Assembly: GCA_944380515.1 (NCBI GenBank)
Contig: CALWHT010000058.1
Location: 40,291-104,290, forward strand
DNA length: 64,000 nucleotides
Source: an uncultured Roseburia sp.
GTDB taxonomy: Bacteria > Bacillota > Clostridia > Lachnospirales > Lachnospiraceae
Reading direction: 5' to 3'
The position numbers and the translations under genes are program-made. Shown here one piece after another: positions 54,901-62,148 of this stretch (positions are counted from its first letter, which is position 1; each line of letters opens with the position of its first letter). The notes below the pieces were generated by a model that saw only the letters and a program-made list of their open reading frames with translations, did not search any database and was not told where the DNA came from.

Positions 54901-55056
54901 GAAATTTTAAATGAAATCAATATAAAAAATTATAATTATGTGATTTGCAGTTCAATTTTTCGGGAAACGGAGAAATTATTGCAGCAGAACGATATAGAGG
55001 AGTACTATATATTTTTGGGGACAAAAAAATTTAAGGATGTCATTAATTGGGAATAG
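51904..55056 (+). CDS. Methyltransferase, beta module, LicD transferase and Rossmann-like module in one protein
   Basis: This is a 1050-residue multidomain protein. An N-terminal SAM methyltransferase carries VLEIGAGFGAVTGVL at residues 59-73 and VVEKNPVRA. A region to about residue 530 has unknown function. A beta-type module (about 536-655) matches the repeats of the protein at 59428 (VWYWAIENKAEIFLNN). A LicD-type domain (about 670-880) has YGSLLGAVRNHGIIPWDDD. A C-terminal Rossmann-like module (about 951-1050) starts RRELIVLGEGETLDEFL. LicD proteins transfer phosphocholine or, in related enzymes, other alditol-phosphates to glycans. The nucleotidyltransferase needed to make such a donor is encoded next. 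A methyltransferase and a LicD unit on one chain suggest two modifications of the same glycan end. GAGGT supports the ATG at 51904. Confidence 0.75.
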   Translation: MYEQKNIFDNQIVDYINESKEEYPDSMLENCDNWQVFYHLSSMRKSILNWYEFYPEAKVLEIGAGFGAVTGVLCDNCRHVTVVEKNPVRASAIARRYKQRKNLEIIVADINEFQCTEKYDHIVMLGIFEKICCCDGKEKCDDLLNKFYSWLTPGGKLLFTANNRAGIKNICGYMVEEESGSFEGANSDYYFYIDELKKVVENTKFQSYKVFYPLPDYKLTQAVYTDEFPPKGNIGDRVIPYYPYNRKRYMDDVKLSEKLVENDIFPFFSDSFLLECSVDEKVSDIIFAAVSTDRGEEHGFATIIKQNEVIKKTLSPQGTAALFAAYHNCENLKQRGISVVPQKWQNDEIIMPRVREQSAMNQLILWVERNQINEIKRLFEKIWLSILQSSETIDAATNELLNREKTFDWGPILQSAYIDMVPMNCFYINDQLYYFDQEFKKEKYPAKYVMFRAIRYSYLSAEKLESLISLEAMRNHFEISSEMWEFFLRLEDEFIEKNRRHKENRFFYRMVENKNHLLTEEVKEETEALHSKNEIEYTIGAGFGGLEKNGEHVWYWAIENKAEIFLNNIGDERYCYLKFSLVPPPGRENRKVKVYLDNKVIARELAPAKCEVKVCLRENQAHKLSFCSFGEKTTVEGDTREFAFMLQDFKVCEEQEGYFVSTQLLEVQERQLELLGEFLKICDVHGLQYYLAYGSLLGAVRNHGIIPWDDDVDIVMPREDYEIFLEKAEHELGENYFIQTPENDLQCFYGGYAKLRSEKDCAMEEVNLGHHCHQGIWIDIMPMDNVDKNNKRRRKQINKIQFYQETIFAKTYGEFKQGVRGIEYHRWNRLRILGKLFSQKYLRRKLKEAIIKGNKFPADEVAIYAQYTGEKGFVFLRKSWLEKSITVQFETFVMKMPREWEKCLKVMEGEAYQELPSPDERKPHHKVFYDVGTSYKEYQKRFNIDIHVLNRRELIVLGEGETLDEFLKLYAEKINIAFLLNESNWRAGTIYKGYKIENVEILNEINIKNYNYVICSSIFRETEKLLQQNDIEEYYIFLGTKKFKDVINWE

Positions 55057-55069
55057 AGGAGAGGATCAG

Positions 55070-55513
55070 ATGAAGTATAACAAGGGTTATTGTGCAGGAG
55101 TATATGATTTGTTCCATATTGGTCATGTAAATTTGTTCAGAAGGGCTAAGGAACAGTGTAATTATTTAATGGTTGGCGTACTGACCGATGAATTAGTGAT
55201 TCATTTTAAAAAGAACCCGCCATATGTTCCGTTTGAGGAACGCATTCAGATGGTAGAGGCGTGTAAATATGTGGATGAGGCGGTTCCGGTTACGTTTGAG
55301 ACAATTGGGAAAATTGACGCATGGGACAGATATCATTATGATGCATTTTTCTCCGGAGATGATTATGAGGGAAACCCGGTGTGGATGGAGGAAAAAAGGC
55401 TGCTAAATGAGAGAGGGTCGGATGTGATCTTTTTCCCTTATACCCAGACGACAAGCTCGACGAAAATTAAAAAGGCAATAGAAGCGCAGATAGGTGTCAA
55501 ACAAGATAAATAA
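55070..55513 (+). CDS. TagD/choline-phosphate-type cytidylyltransferase
   Basis: This 147-residue protein begins with GYCAGVYDLFHIGHVNLF, holding the HxGH motif, and ends with TSSTKIKKAI. Between these lie ERIQMVEACKYVDEAVPV and SGDDYEGNPVWMEEKR. The RYVDE-like segment and the CAGVYDLFH start are closer to choline- or ethanolamine-phosphate cytidylyltransferases than to the TagD at 12007. A CDP-choline or CDP-ethanolamine product would fit the LicD domain of the gene just upstream, while CDP-glycerol remains possible. The start follows GAGGAGAGGATC. The reading that begins at 55037 lies in the previous gene. Confidence 0.75.
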   Translation: MKYNKGYCAGVYDLFHIGHVNLFRRAKEQCNYLMVGVLTDELVIHFKKNPPYVPFEERIQMVEACKYVDEAVPVTFETIGKIDAWDRYHYDAFFSGDDYEGNPVWMEEKRLLNERGSDVIFFPYTQTTSSTKIKKAIEAQIGVKQDK

Positions 55514-55530
55514 AGAAAGGTAGAAGGTAT

Positions 55531-56616
55531 ATGAATATTGCATTGTTATATCCGACGAGGGAAAAAAACAGTACAGGAGTCCGTAATTTGACAAAAGGAA
55601 CGATTATCGAGACTCTAAAATACGATCATGAAAATACATATTTTTTGTCTGATGATGCATATTTTGATACGGACATGAAACCATTTTCGAATATTAAATG
55701 GGGAGGATATGAGCAGGAATGTATCAGATATGATTTCCTTTGTTACTGTAAGGACATTGATATTATTCATTCTTATTGGAATACATTTGATTTAATGCAG
55801 TCTAAATGTAAGAAGATTCTTACAATTCATGATTTGATTCCATTAATTCATCCGGAATGGCATACCATGAAAGATTATTTTGATGGATCCGTTCGCAGAA
55901 CGGCATTGATGTCGGATTTGATTTTGACTAATTCGGAATATACAAAGAGTGATGTGGTAAAATACTATAATATACCAGAAGAACGGGTGAAAGTGGTATA
56001 TCCTGGACTACTGCATACACTTGATTTTTCACATGATAATAAAGCGGTATTGGAAAAATTTAATATTAATGATGAATATATTATGTCAGTAAGTACAATA
56101 GAACCGCGAAAAAATTTAAGAGGGTTGATTAATGGTTTTATTGAATATAAACAGAAGCATAATGCGAGTAATCTGAAACTTGTTTTAGTTGGTGGAATTG
56201 GATGGGATAAGGAATTTGAAAATGATATTGCGAAACTCAATGAATATAGGAGCAGTATTGTACTTACCGGGTTTGTTACAGATGAGGAACTTTCTTCGCT
56301 ATACACACATGCACTTGCAATAGCCTATGTATCTTACTATGAAGGATTTGGATTACCGCTGCTGGAAGCCTTAACTGCGGGTAAAGCAGTAATATCTTCC
56401 AATACATCGTCTATGCCGGAAGTTTGCGGAGACGCAGCCTGCTATTGTGACCCTTATGATTTGGAATCTATCGGGAATGCAATTGAAATGGTAGTAACGG
56501 ACGAAACATATCGAAAACAGTTAGAAGGAAGGGCAAAAGGACAGGCTGCCAGGTTTTCATATGAAAAAGCGGCAAGGGAAACAGTAGAGATATATAATAG
56601 TTTAGGAGGCAAATAA
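55531..56616 (+). CDS. Glycosyltransferase family 4
   Basis: This 361-residue GT-B enzyme has ILTIHDLIPLIHPEW in the acceptor half, YIMSVSTIEPRKNLRGLI at the start of the donor-binding half, LVGGIGWDKEFENDI, and the paired glutamates in SYYEGFGLPLLEAL. These are typical of GT4 mannosyl-, rhamnosyl- or related transferases of O-antigen and capsule clusters. No membrane segment is seen. AAAGAAAGGTAGAAGG gives the ribosome site 17 bases after the cytidylyltransferase gene. Sugar specificity is unknown. Confidence 0.85.
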   Translation: MNIALLYPTREKNSTGVRNLTKGTIIETLKYDHENTYFLSDDAYFDTDMKPFSNIKWGGYEQECIRYDFLCYCKDIDIIHSYWNTFDLMQSKCKKILTIHDLIPLIHPEWHTMKDYFDGSVRRTALMSDLILTNSEYTKSDVVKYYNIPEERVKVVYPGLLHTLDFSHDNKAVLEKFNINDEYIMSVSTIEPRKNLRGLINGFIEYKQKHNASNLKLVLVGGIGWDKEFENDIAKLNEYRSSIVLTGFVTDEELSSLYTHALAIAYVSYYEGFGLPLLEALTAGKAVISSNTSSMPEVCGDAACYCDPYDLESIGNAIEMVVTDETYRKQLEGRAKGQAARFSYEKAARETVEIYNSLGGK

Positions 56617-57156
56617 GTGAGAGAAAGAAAAGAGATTGTAGATGAATTTGCTACTTTTATAAATCAGGAGATGCAAAATTGTATCGAACAAAATATAGAA
56701 TTTTCTGAACTGGCAGGATATAAAAAGATTTTGGTTCTTCAATCAGCGCCAGTTCATGTATTGCAGGATGTTTTAGGGAAAATATACAAGGCAAACGAAG
56801 ATATTCAGGTAATAATTGTTGGGCAGAACGCTTGTGAGAATCTAAAGGCGGTTTTTAAGGGAAAAAACATTGAACTGATAGTGCATGACAAATCATTTGG
56901 TGATGACGACTTTGCATTGTTGCAGCAGACCGAAGAAGAATATCAGCCGGAAGCGGTGTTATATTTCAATAATTTTGCAAGCTGCGTGGATTTTTCTAAT
57001 GTGGAGCACTTGCTATGGCCGGTTGAAAATAAAATTCCAATTTATAGTTATTCTTATGTCCAGCAGGAACTTAACAGACATACAAAATTGTCATATCATT
57101 TATATGGTTGTATTGTCTATAAAGATTTATTAGAGTGGTTTCGGACATTTAAATAG
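56617..57156 (+). CDS. Small protein of unknown function
   Basis: The 179-residue product has no motif I can name. Visible features are a mixed alpha/beta pattern with strands such as KKILVLQSAPVHVL, QVIIVGQNAC and AVLYFNNFASCVDF, no signal peptide and no membrane segment. The pattern of the second half (VEHLLWPVENKIPIYSY) resembles that of GT-B acceptor domains such as the heptosyltransferase-like group, so it may be a shortened relative without a donor-binding half; this is weak. It starts with GTG directly after the GT4 stop, with AGGAGG in the end of that gene, and sits among glycosyltransferases, so it is very probably expressed with them. Confidence 0.5.
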   Translation: MRERKEIVDEFATFINQEMQNCIEQNIEFSELAGYKKILVLQSAPVHVLQDVLGKIYKANEDIQVIIVGQNACENLKAVFKGKNIELIVHDKSFGDDDFALLQQTEEEYQPEAVLYFNNFASCVDFSNVEHLLWPVENKIPIYSYSYVQQELNRHTKLSYHLYGCIVYKDLLEWFRTFK

Positions 57157-57183
57157 ATGATTTTTGGAGGAGTACTGGTAAAT

Positions 57184-59418
57184 ATGAAAAAAATGTTATA
57201 TATAGGACACAGATATCACTTAAAAACCAAATCAAATAGTTTCTTTTTGAGTATATTAGAAAAAGAATATGAGATTACTTTCATTAGTTTTGACCCATAT
57301 TCTAACAAGTATGTGGGAGTGGACGAAGCCCAAAAGAGTAGGTACGATGTCCTTCTTACGTGGCAGATTATGCCGGATATGGATTTTTTACTTACCAATT
57401 TTCAGTTTGGGCAGGGAGTCGCTGTGCCTATGTATGATGCTATAGTGACCAAAGATTATGATCCCTGGCCGGAATATCGTGAATTTAAAATCATTTGTTT
57501 TTCAAAAACACTTCATGAGGAATTGATTCGCAGGGGATACAGATCGCATTATATACAGTACTTTCCAATGCCATGTGATACGGTGGAGTGGGGAAATGCA
57601 AAGTCTGTTTTTTTCTGGCAGCGTTTGGAGCGGATAAATGTGAACGTTGTTGCAAGGCTGTTGGAGAATATACAAGTGGAACATATTCATATACATAAAT
57701 CCTTGGATCCCAATCAGAAATTTGTTGAACCGGACAGCACTTTATGTAAAAAAATTACATATTCAGAATGGTTTGAGAATCCTTCTGATATGCATAGAAT
57801 TATGCAGGAATCAGCATTATATATTGCACCCAGATTATATGAAGGAATTGGGATGAGTTTTTTGGAAGCAATGGCAATGGGACGTTGTGTGATAGCGCCT
57901 AATTATCCGACCATGAACGAATATATAGTTAATGGGGTAAACGGAATTTTATATGATATGGATGATATTCAACCTGTCACAATTGATGATATACAGAAGA
58001 TTCAGAAGAATGCATTAGAGTTTATTAAGAATGGTTATCAGAAATGGGAAGAGAACAAAGATAATATTCTGAAGTGGATAGCTGAGGATATTGAACAGCC
58101 AATGGTCACGGTTGTTACGGTATGCAAGAATGTGTATAAAAGTGGAAGAGCAAATACTTTTGTCCAATGTATAGAGTCGGTGCATAATCAGATATATCCG
58201 AATATACAGCATTTAGTGATAGATGGGGCGTCAGAAGATGCCACTGTTAATATGCTGGATAAGTATAAAAGGCTGGGATGGCTCGAATATTTCTCTGAAC
58301 CGGATACAGGAATGTACGAGGCGATGAATAAGGGAATCAAGGCGGCGAAGGGCAAGTATATTGTGTTTTTAAACACAGACGATTATTTCCATAACCCCAA
58401 AGCTATCAGTGAATCTGTATATTCATTGGAAAATAGTCAGGCAGATTTTTCTTATGCTTCGAATCGGCTTCTTTCGGAAAATGGTGTTTGTGATTCAATA
58501 AGAAAACCGGAGATAGGAAGTTTTGTAGCACAGATGCCATTTTGCCATCAAACTATGTTTACGAAAAAAGATGTTCTTGTTGAAGTCGGGATGTTTAATG
58601 AAGAATATAAGAGTTCTGCTGATTATGATTTGGTTCTTAGGGTGATACTCGGGGGATACAAATATGTTGAAGTAGAGACGGATATCGTAACGTACAGAAG
58701 AGGAGGAGTTTCTGAAAGTCAGCAGCAGCGTGCCGATGAAGAAAAACGGAATATATTTAAGAGAGTATACAAAGAATATTATGATAAGGCTTCTTCAGAA
58801 GCTTTTGCCTGCCGGCTGGCGGGAAGAATTTGCCCGTTCCAGTTGTATGATAATCTACATGCATGTGTTTCTCCTGCTTTGCAGAAAGAAATGGAAAATG
58901 CAATTGTAGGTGAGGATAAGGAAAAACAGGTTTATTATTTCCCGGAAGAAATTGTAGTTCCTACAGACAAGCGATTTGTGGATGGGACGGTGGTGACAGG
59001 AACCAGTAATGTGGGGAGTATGGCCACAAAGGCAAGAGAAGAAAGATTGAACAAGTTTATAAAGTATTTTGCATTATTGGATCGTTGGCTGTGGCTGAAA
59101 TTGCAAAATAAGAGTATAGGAAGTTACTTTGAAAAAAGAAATTATCAGACAATTGCGATATACGGTATTGGGGAGATTGGAAACAGACTATATGAAGAAT
59201 TATCAAGATTTACATCTATTAAAGTGGAATATGCTATCGATAGAGTAAAAGAGGAGCACCCGGTACTGCCGATTTACAGCTTAGAGAGCGAGTTCCCCGA
59301 AGTAGATGTGATCGTTGTTTCAACAAATAATATTTTTGATCAGATTCTTGAAATCTTAAAAGAAAAAACAAAAATACCGATTGTCTCAATTGATGATGTT
59401 ATATTTGATGTTGAGTAA
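57184..59418 (+). CDS. GT-B and GT2 glycosyltransferases fused, with C-terminal Rossmann-like module
   Basis: This is a protein of about 744 residues in three parts. Residues 1 to about 290 are a GT-B-like transferase of the spore-maturation CgeB/GT1 type (RLYEGIGMSFLEAMAMGRCV, then NEYIVNGVNGILY). About 305-560 is a GT2 domain (VTVVTVCKNVYKSG, HLVIDGASEDATV, SEPDTGMYEAMNKGI, VFLNTDDYF). About 653-744 is the shared module (TIAIYGIGEIGNRLYEEL, VEYAIDRV and the ending PIVSIDDVIFDVE). Two sugars could be added in sequence by one protein. The start at 57184 has GGAGGAG 12 bases upstream; the ATG at 57157 is an alternative with no ribosome site. The module is most like the stand-alone protein at 49191. 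Confidence 0.75.
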   Translation: MKKMLYIGHRYHLKTKSNSFFLSILEKEYEITFISFDPYSNKYVGVDEAQKSRYDVLLTWQIMPDMDFLLTNFQFGQGVAVPMYDAIVTKDYDPWPEYREFKIICFSKTLHEELIRRGYRSHYIQYFPMPCDTVEWGNAKSVFFWQRLERINVNVVARLLENIQVEHIHIHKSLDPNQKFVEPDSTLCKKITYSEWFENPSDMHRIMQESALYIAPRLYEGIGMSFLEAMAMGRCVIAPNYPTMNEYIVNGVNGILYDMDDIQPVTIDDIQKIQKNALEFIKNGYQKWEENKDNILKWIAEDIEQPMVTVVTVCKNVYKSGRANTFVQCIESVHNQIYPNIQHLVIDGASEDATVNMLDKYKRLGWLEYFSEPDTGMYEAMNKGIKAAKGKYIVFLNTDDYFHNPKAISESVYSLENSQADFSYASNRLLSENGVCDSIRKPEIGSFVAQMPFCHQTMFTKKDVLVEVGMFNEEYKSSADYDLVLRVILGGYKYVEVETDIVTYRRGGVSESQQQRADEEKRNIFKRVYKEYYDKASSEAFACRLAGRICPFQLYDNLHACVSPALQKEMENAIVGEDKEKQVYYFPEEIVVPTDKRFVDGTVVTGTSNVGSMATKAREERLNKFIKYFALLDRWLWLKLQNKSIGSYFEKRNYQTIAIYGIGEIGNRLYEELSRFTSIKVEYAIDRVKEEHPVLPIYSLESEFPEVDVIVVSTNNIFDQILEILKEKTKIPIVSIDDVIFDVE

Positions 59419-59427
59419 AGGAGAAAC

Positions 59428-62139
59428 ATGTCGCAAAAGGTATCAATTGTATTGGTTAATTACAATGGAAAAGTATATTTAAAAGACCTGCTGAAAGGCA
59501 TAGCTGAACAGGACTATCAGGGCGTAGATGTTATTCTTGTTGATAATGATTCTACAGACGGTTCTATAGAATGGCTGAAAGCCAATTACCCTGAGGTCTA
59601 TTTAATAGAATCTAAAAGGAACGAGGGTTTTGGAGAAGGATGCAACATAGGGATTGATTATGCGATAGCACATGGTGCGGAGTACGTATTATTGATGAAT
59701 ACAGATACAATTCCTGAAAAGAACCTTGTGAGTGAATTAGTGAAATATGCTGATAGCGAAACGGTAACCACTGCCAAGACATATTGCGGGGAAAAGGGCG
59801 ATGAGGAATTATGGTATTCTGGTGGTGAAATAAACTGGATTACAGCAAAAACAAATCAGTTGTTATATGGAGTAGAAGACAGAAAGCCAACGTATCCGGT
59901 AGAATTTATTTCCGGTTGCTGTATGTTGCTTCATAAAAAGATTTTTGAAAAAGTTGGGAAGTTTGATAAAGATTTTTATTTGTATTATGAAGACACAGAT
60001 TTTTGCGTCAGGATGAAAAAGGCTCATATTAAAATGCTGTATGTAACAACGACCAGTCTATGGCATAAGGTTGGGGGAAGCAGCGTTGGTGGAAATGAGA
60101 TGAGTTGTAGTACGCAGTACTATGTGACCAGAAATCGCCTTTTGTTTGCAGAAAAGCACGCAGATCTATTTAAAGAGGGGAATCTTAGTGTTTTGCGGGA
60201 GATATTGAGGGAAAGAGCTTTTTTTGCGGGGATAAATAATGAAAAATACGAATTATATGTAAAAGCAGCAATTGCTGATTTTTTAAAACAGGATTTTGGA
60301 AGGGGAAATTATGGAAGAACATTGCTTGAAGAAAGATTTTATGTTCTGAATGGATTTTATGAGAGAGAAGTGGGAGACTCTATGTTTTGGTATTGCGCAG
60401 GAGATATTTCCGCCAGTATTATGATTGTGAATCCCCAAAAGAGCAATATAATTTATAATATTTCCTTTGATGTGGCAAAGGACGATGAAACAGATTCCTG
60501 TCTGCAAGTGGAAATTGAAGGACAGGAATTGTGTAGTTGCCGTTTTCCAGGGCATGTCGAATTTATGTTTTTTGTAGAAGCTGAGCAAAAAGTAAAGATG
60601 AATTTGTTTTTACAGGGAAAAAATATTTCAAAATCTGTCAGAAGTGATGGCAATTCCTCTTATTATCAGCTATTGAATTTGAAAGTTACAGAACAGAAAA
60701 CAAACTTTTATTACGGAAAAAGTTTCCTGCCAAAAGAAAGCAATGAAGAAAATGTGTGGTACTGGTCAACAGAGCAGACAGGAGATATTTACCTTGTAAA
60801 TAATGAGGAAGCATTGCAGGTAAATGAGGTCAGATTTAGTGTAGTGCCGTATGACAAAAACGGAGTCGGAAAAATCACAATTTTGCAGGATGGAACAAAG
60901 GTGGCGGAAATTGAGCCGGAGAAAGAGGTAAATTATTATTTCCCGGTGCAGCCGAAAAGTGTGAGCAGACTGACAATCTGCACAGATATGCCGGTGCAGA
61001 AAGGAGAAAGAAATCTCTGTTTTAATGTAAATAATTTAAGGGTGGAAAGAATAAAAGAAAACTTCTATTTTGGCAATAATTTTTATCCGAAAGAAAGTGA
61101 TGGTGTCAGCGACTGGTACTGGTCAACAGAGCAGACGGGAGATATTTACCTTGTAAATAATGAGGAAGCATTACAGGTAAATGAGATCAGATTTAGTGTG
61201 GTGCCGTATGACAGAAACGGAGTCGGGAAAATTACAATTTTGCAGGATGGAACAAAGGTGGCGGAAATTGAGCCGGAGAAAGAGGTAAATTATTGTTTTC
61301 CGGTGCAGCCGAAAAGTGTGAGCAGACTGACAATCTGCACAGATATGCCAGTGCAGAAGGGAGAAAGAAATCTCTGTTTTAATGTAAATAATTTAAGGGT
61401 GGAAAGAATAAAAGAAAGTTTCTATTTTGGCAACAGTTTTTATCCGAAAGAAAGTGATGGGAACACAGAATGGTGCTGGACGAAGGAACAGACAGGAGAT
61501 ATATTTATTGTTAACCGGGATGATAAAATACAGGTTAATTGGGTACGGTTTAGCATTACACCGGTTGAAAATCCCGAGGATGCAACGATAGAGATATTGC
61601 AGGATGGGAAAAGAAATATTCAGGTGACTGCAATGGAAAATATAGAGTTTCTGGTAGAAGTTCCTCCGAACTCATTGACCAGGCTCACTATTCATGGGAA
61701 TCTGCCTGTTTGTGAGGTAGACGGAAGAACACTGTGCTTTAATGTCAATAACTTCAAGATTATGTCTGTACAGGAGTATGTTTGCTTTGAAAAATCATTT
61801 TATCCGGCGGAAAGAAATGAAGAGGATGTATGGTACTGGGCATACGAACAGGAAGCGGAGATATCGTTTGCTTTCGGGGCAGCTGAGGAGGCAAAGCTTT
61901 CATTTAGCATAGGGAGTGCATCTGAATTTACAGGAGAAACCATAGAACTTGCACTGGATGGCAGAACATTAGGCAAATTTTCTTATAACCGGGAGATTTG
62001 TGTACCTGTTAAGAGGGATGAAACTTTCGCAATTCATCGGTTAAAATTTAAAGCAGCCCATACGCCGTTCCAGGTAGAAGGCGACAGCAGAAAATTTGTC
62101 TTTCAGGTATTAAACTTTTGCATTTTGGATAGTGATTAA
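59428..62139 (+). CDS. GT2 glycosyltransferase with five tandem 119-residue beta modules
   Basis: This is a 903-residue protein. Residues 1 to about 290 are a GT2 rhamnosyltransferase-like domain (VSIVLVNYNGKVYLKDLL, ILVDNDSTDGSIEWL, LLMNTDTIPE and FYLYYEDTDFCVRMKK). From about residue 308 five modules follow, at about 308-425 (divergent), 426-544, 545-663, 664-782 and 783-903. Each begins with a FYFGNSFYPKES-like strand, then VWYWSTEQTGDIYLVNN, RFSVVPYD, a dipeptide-rich core, and ends LCFNVNNLRVERI. Modules two and three are nearly identical at DNA level. The modules look like all-beta carbohydrate-binding units, which might hold the growing polymer, but I know no family name. The ribosome site is AAAGGAGAAAC. 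Confidence 0.78.
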   Translation: MSQKVSIVLVNYNGKVYLKDLLKGIAEQDYQGVDVILVDNDSTDGSIEWLKANYPEVYLIESKRNEGFGEGCNIGIDYAIAHGAEYVLLMNTDTIPEKNLVSELVKYADSETVTTAKTYCGEKGDEELWYSGGEINWITAKTNQLLYGVEDRKPTYPVEFISGCCMLLHKKIFEKVGKFDKDFYLYYEDTDFCVRMKKAHIKMLYVTTTSLWHKVGGSSVGGNEMSCSTQYYVTRNRLLFAEKHADLFKEGNLSVLREILRERAFFAGINNEKYELYVKAAIADFLKQDFGRGNYGRTLLEERFYVLNGFYEREVGDSMFWYCAGDISASIMIVNPQKSNIIYNISFDVAKDDETDSCLQVEIEGQELCSCRFPGHVEFMFFVEAEQKVKMNLFLQGKNISKSVRSDGNSSYYQLLNLKVTEQKTNFYYGKSFLPKESNEENVWYWSTEQTGDIYLVNNEEALQVNEVRFSVVPYDKNGVGKITILQDGTKVAEIEPEKEVNYYFPVQPKSVSRLTICTDMPVQKGERNLCFNVNNLRVERIKENFYFGNNFYPKESDGVSDWYWSTEQTGDIYLVNNEEALQVNEIRFSVVPYDRNGVGKITILQDGTKVAEIEPEKEVNYCFPVQPKSVSRLTICTDMPVQKGERNLCFNVNNLRVERIKESFYFGNSFYPKESDGNTEWCWTKEQTGDIFIVNRDDKIQVNWVRFSITPVENPEDATIEILQDGKRNIQVTAMENIEFLVEVPPNSLTRLTIHGNLPVCEVDGRTLCFNVNNFKIMSVQEYVCFEKSFYPAERNEEDVWYWAYEQEAEISFAFGAAEEAKLSFSIGSASEFTGETIELALDGRTLGKFSYNREICVPVKRDETFAIHRLKFKAAHTPFQVEGDSRKFVFQVLNFCILDSD
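60754..61104 (+). repeat. Near-identical direct repeat within the GT2 gene, unit 1
   Basis: A block of about 350 bases recurs 357 bases downstream with only about a dozen base differences by eye. It starts at the TGGTACTGGTCAACAG (WYWST) segment and runs across the module boundary into the head of the next module. Confidence 0.8.
61111..61461 (+). repeat. Near-identical direct repeat within the GT2 gene, unit 2
   Basis: This is the second copy of the 357-base-period unit. The heads of modules three and four are nearly the same, whereas the head of module two differs, which places the duplication breakpoint inside the module rather than at its edge. Confidence 0.8.
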
Positions 62140-62148
62140 GAGGAAGAT

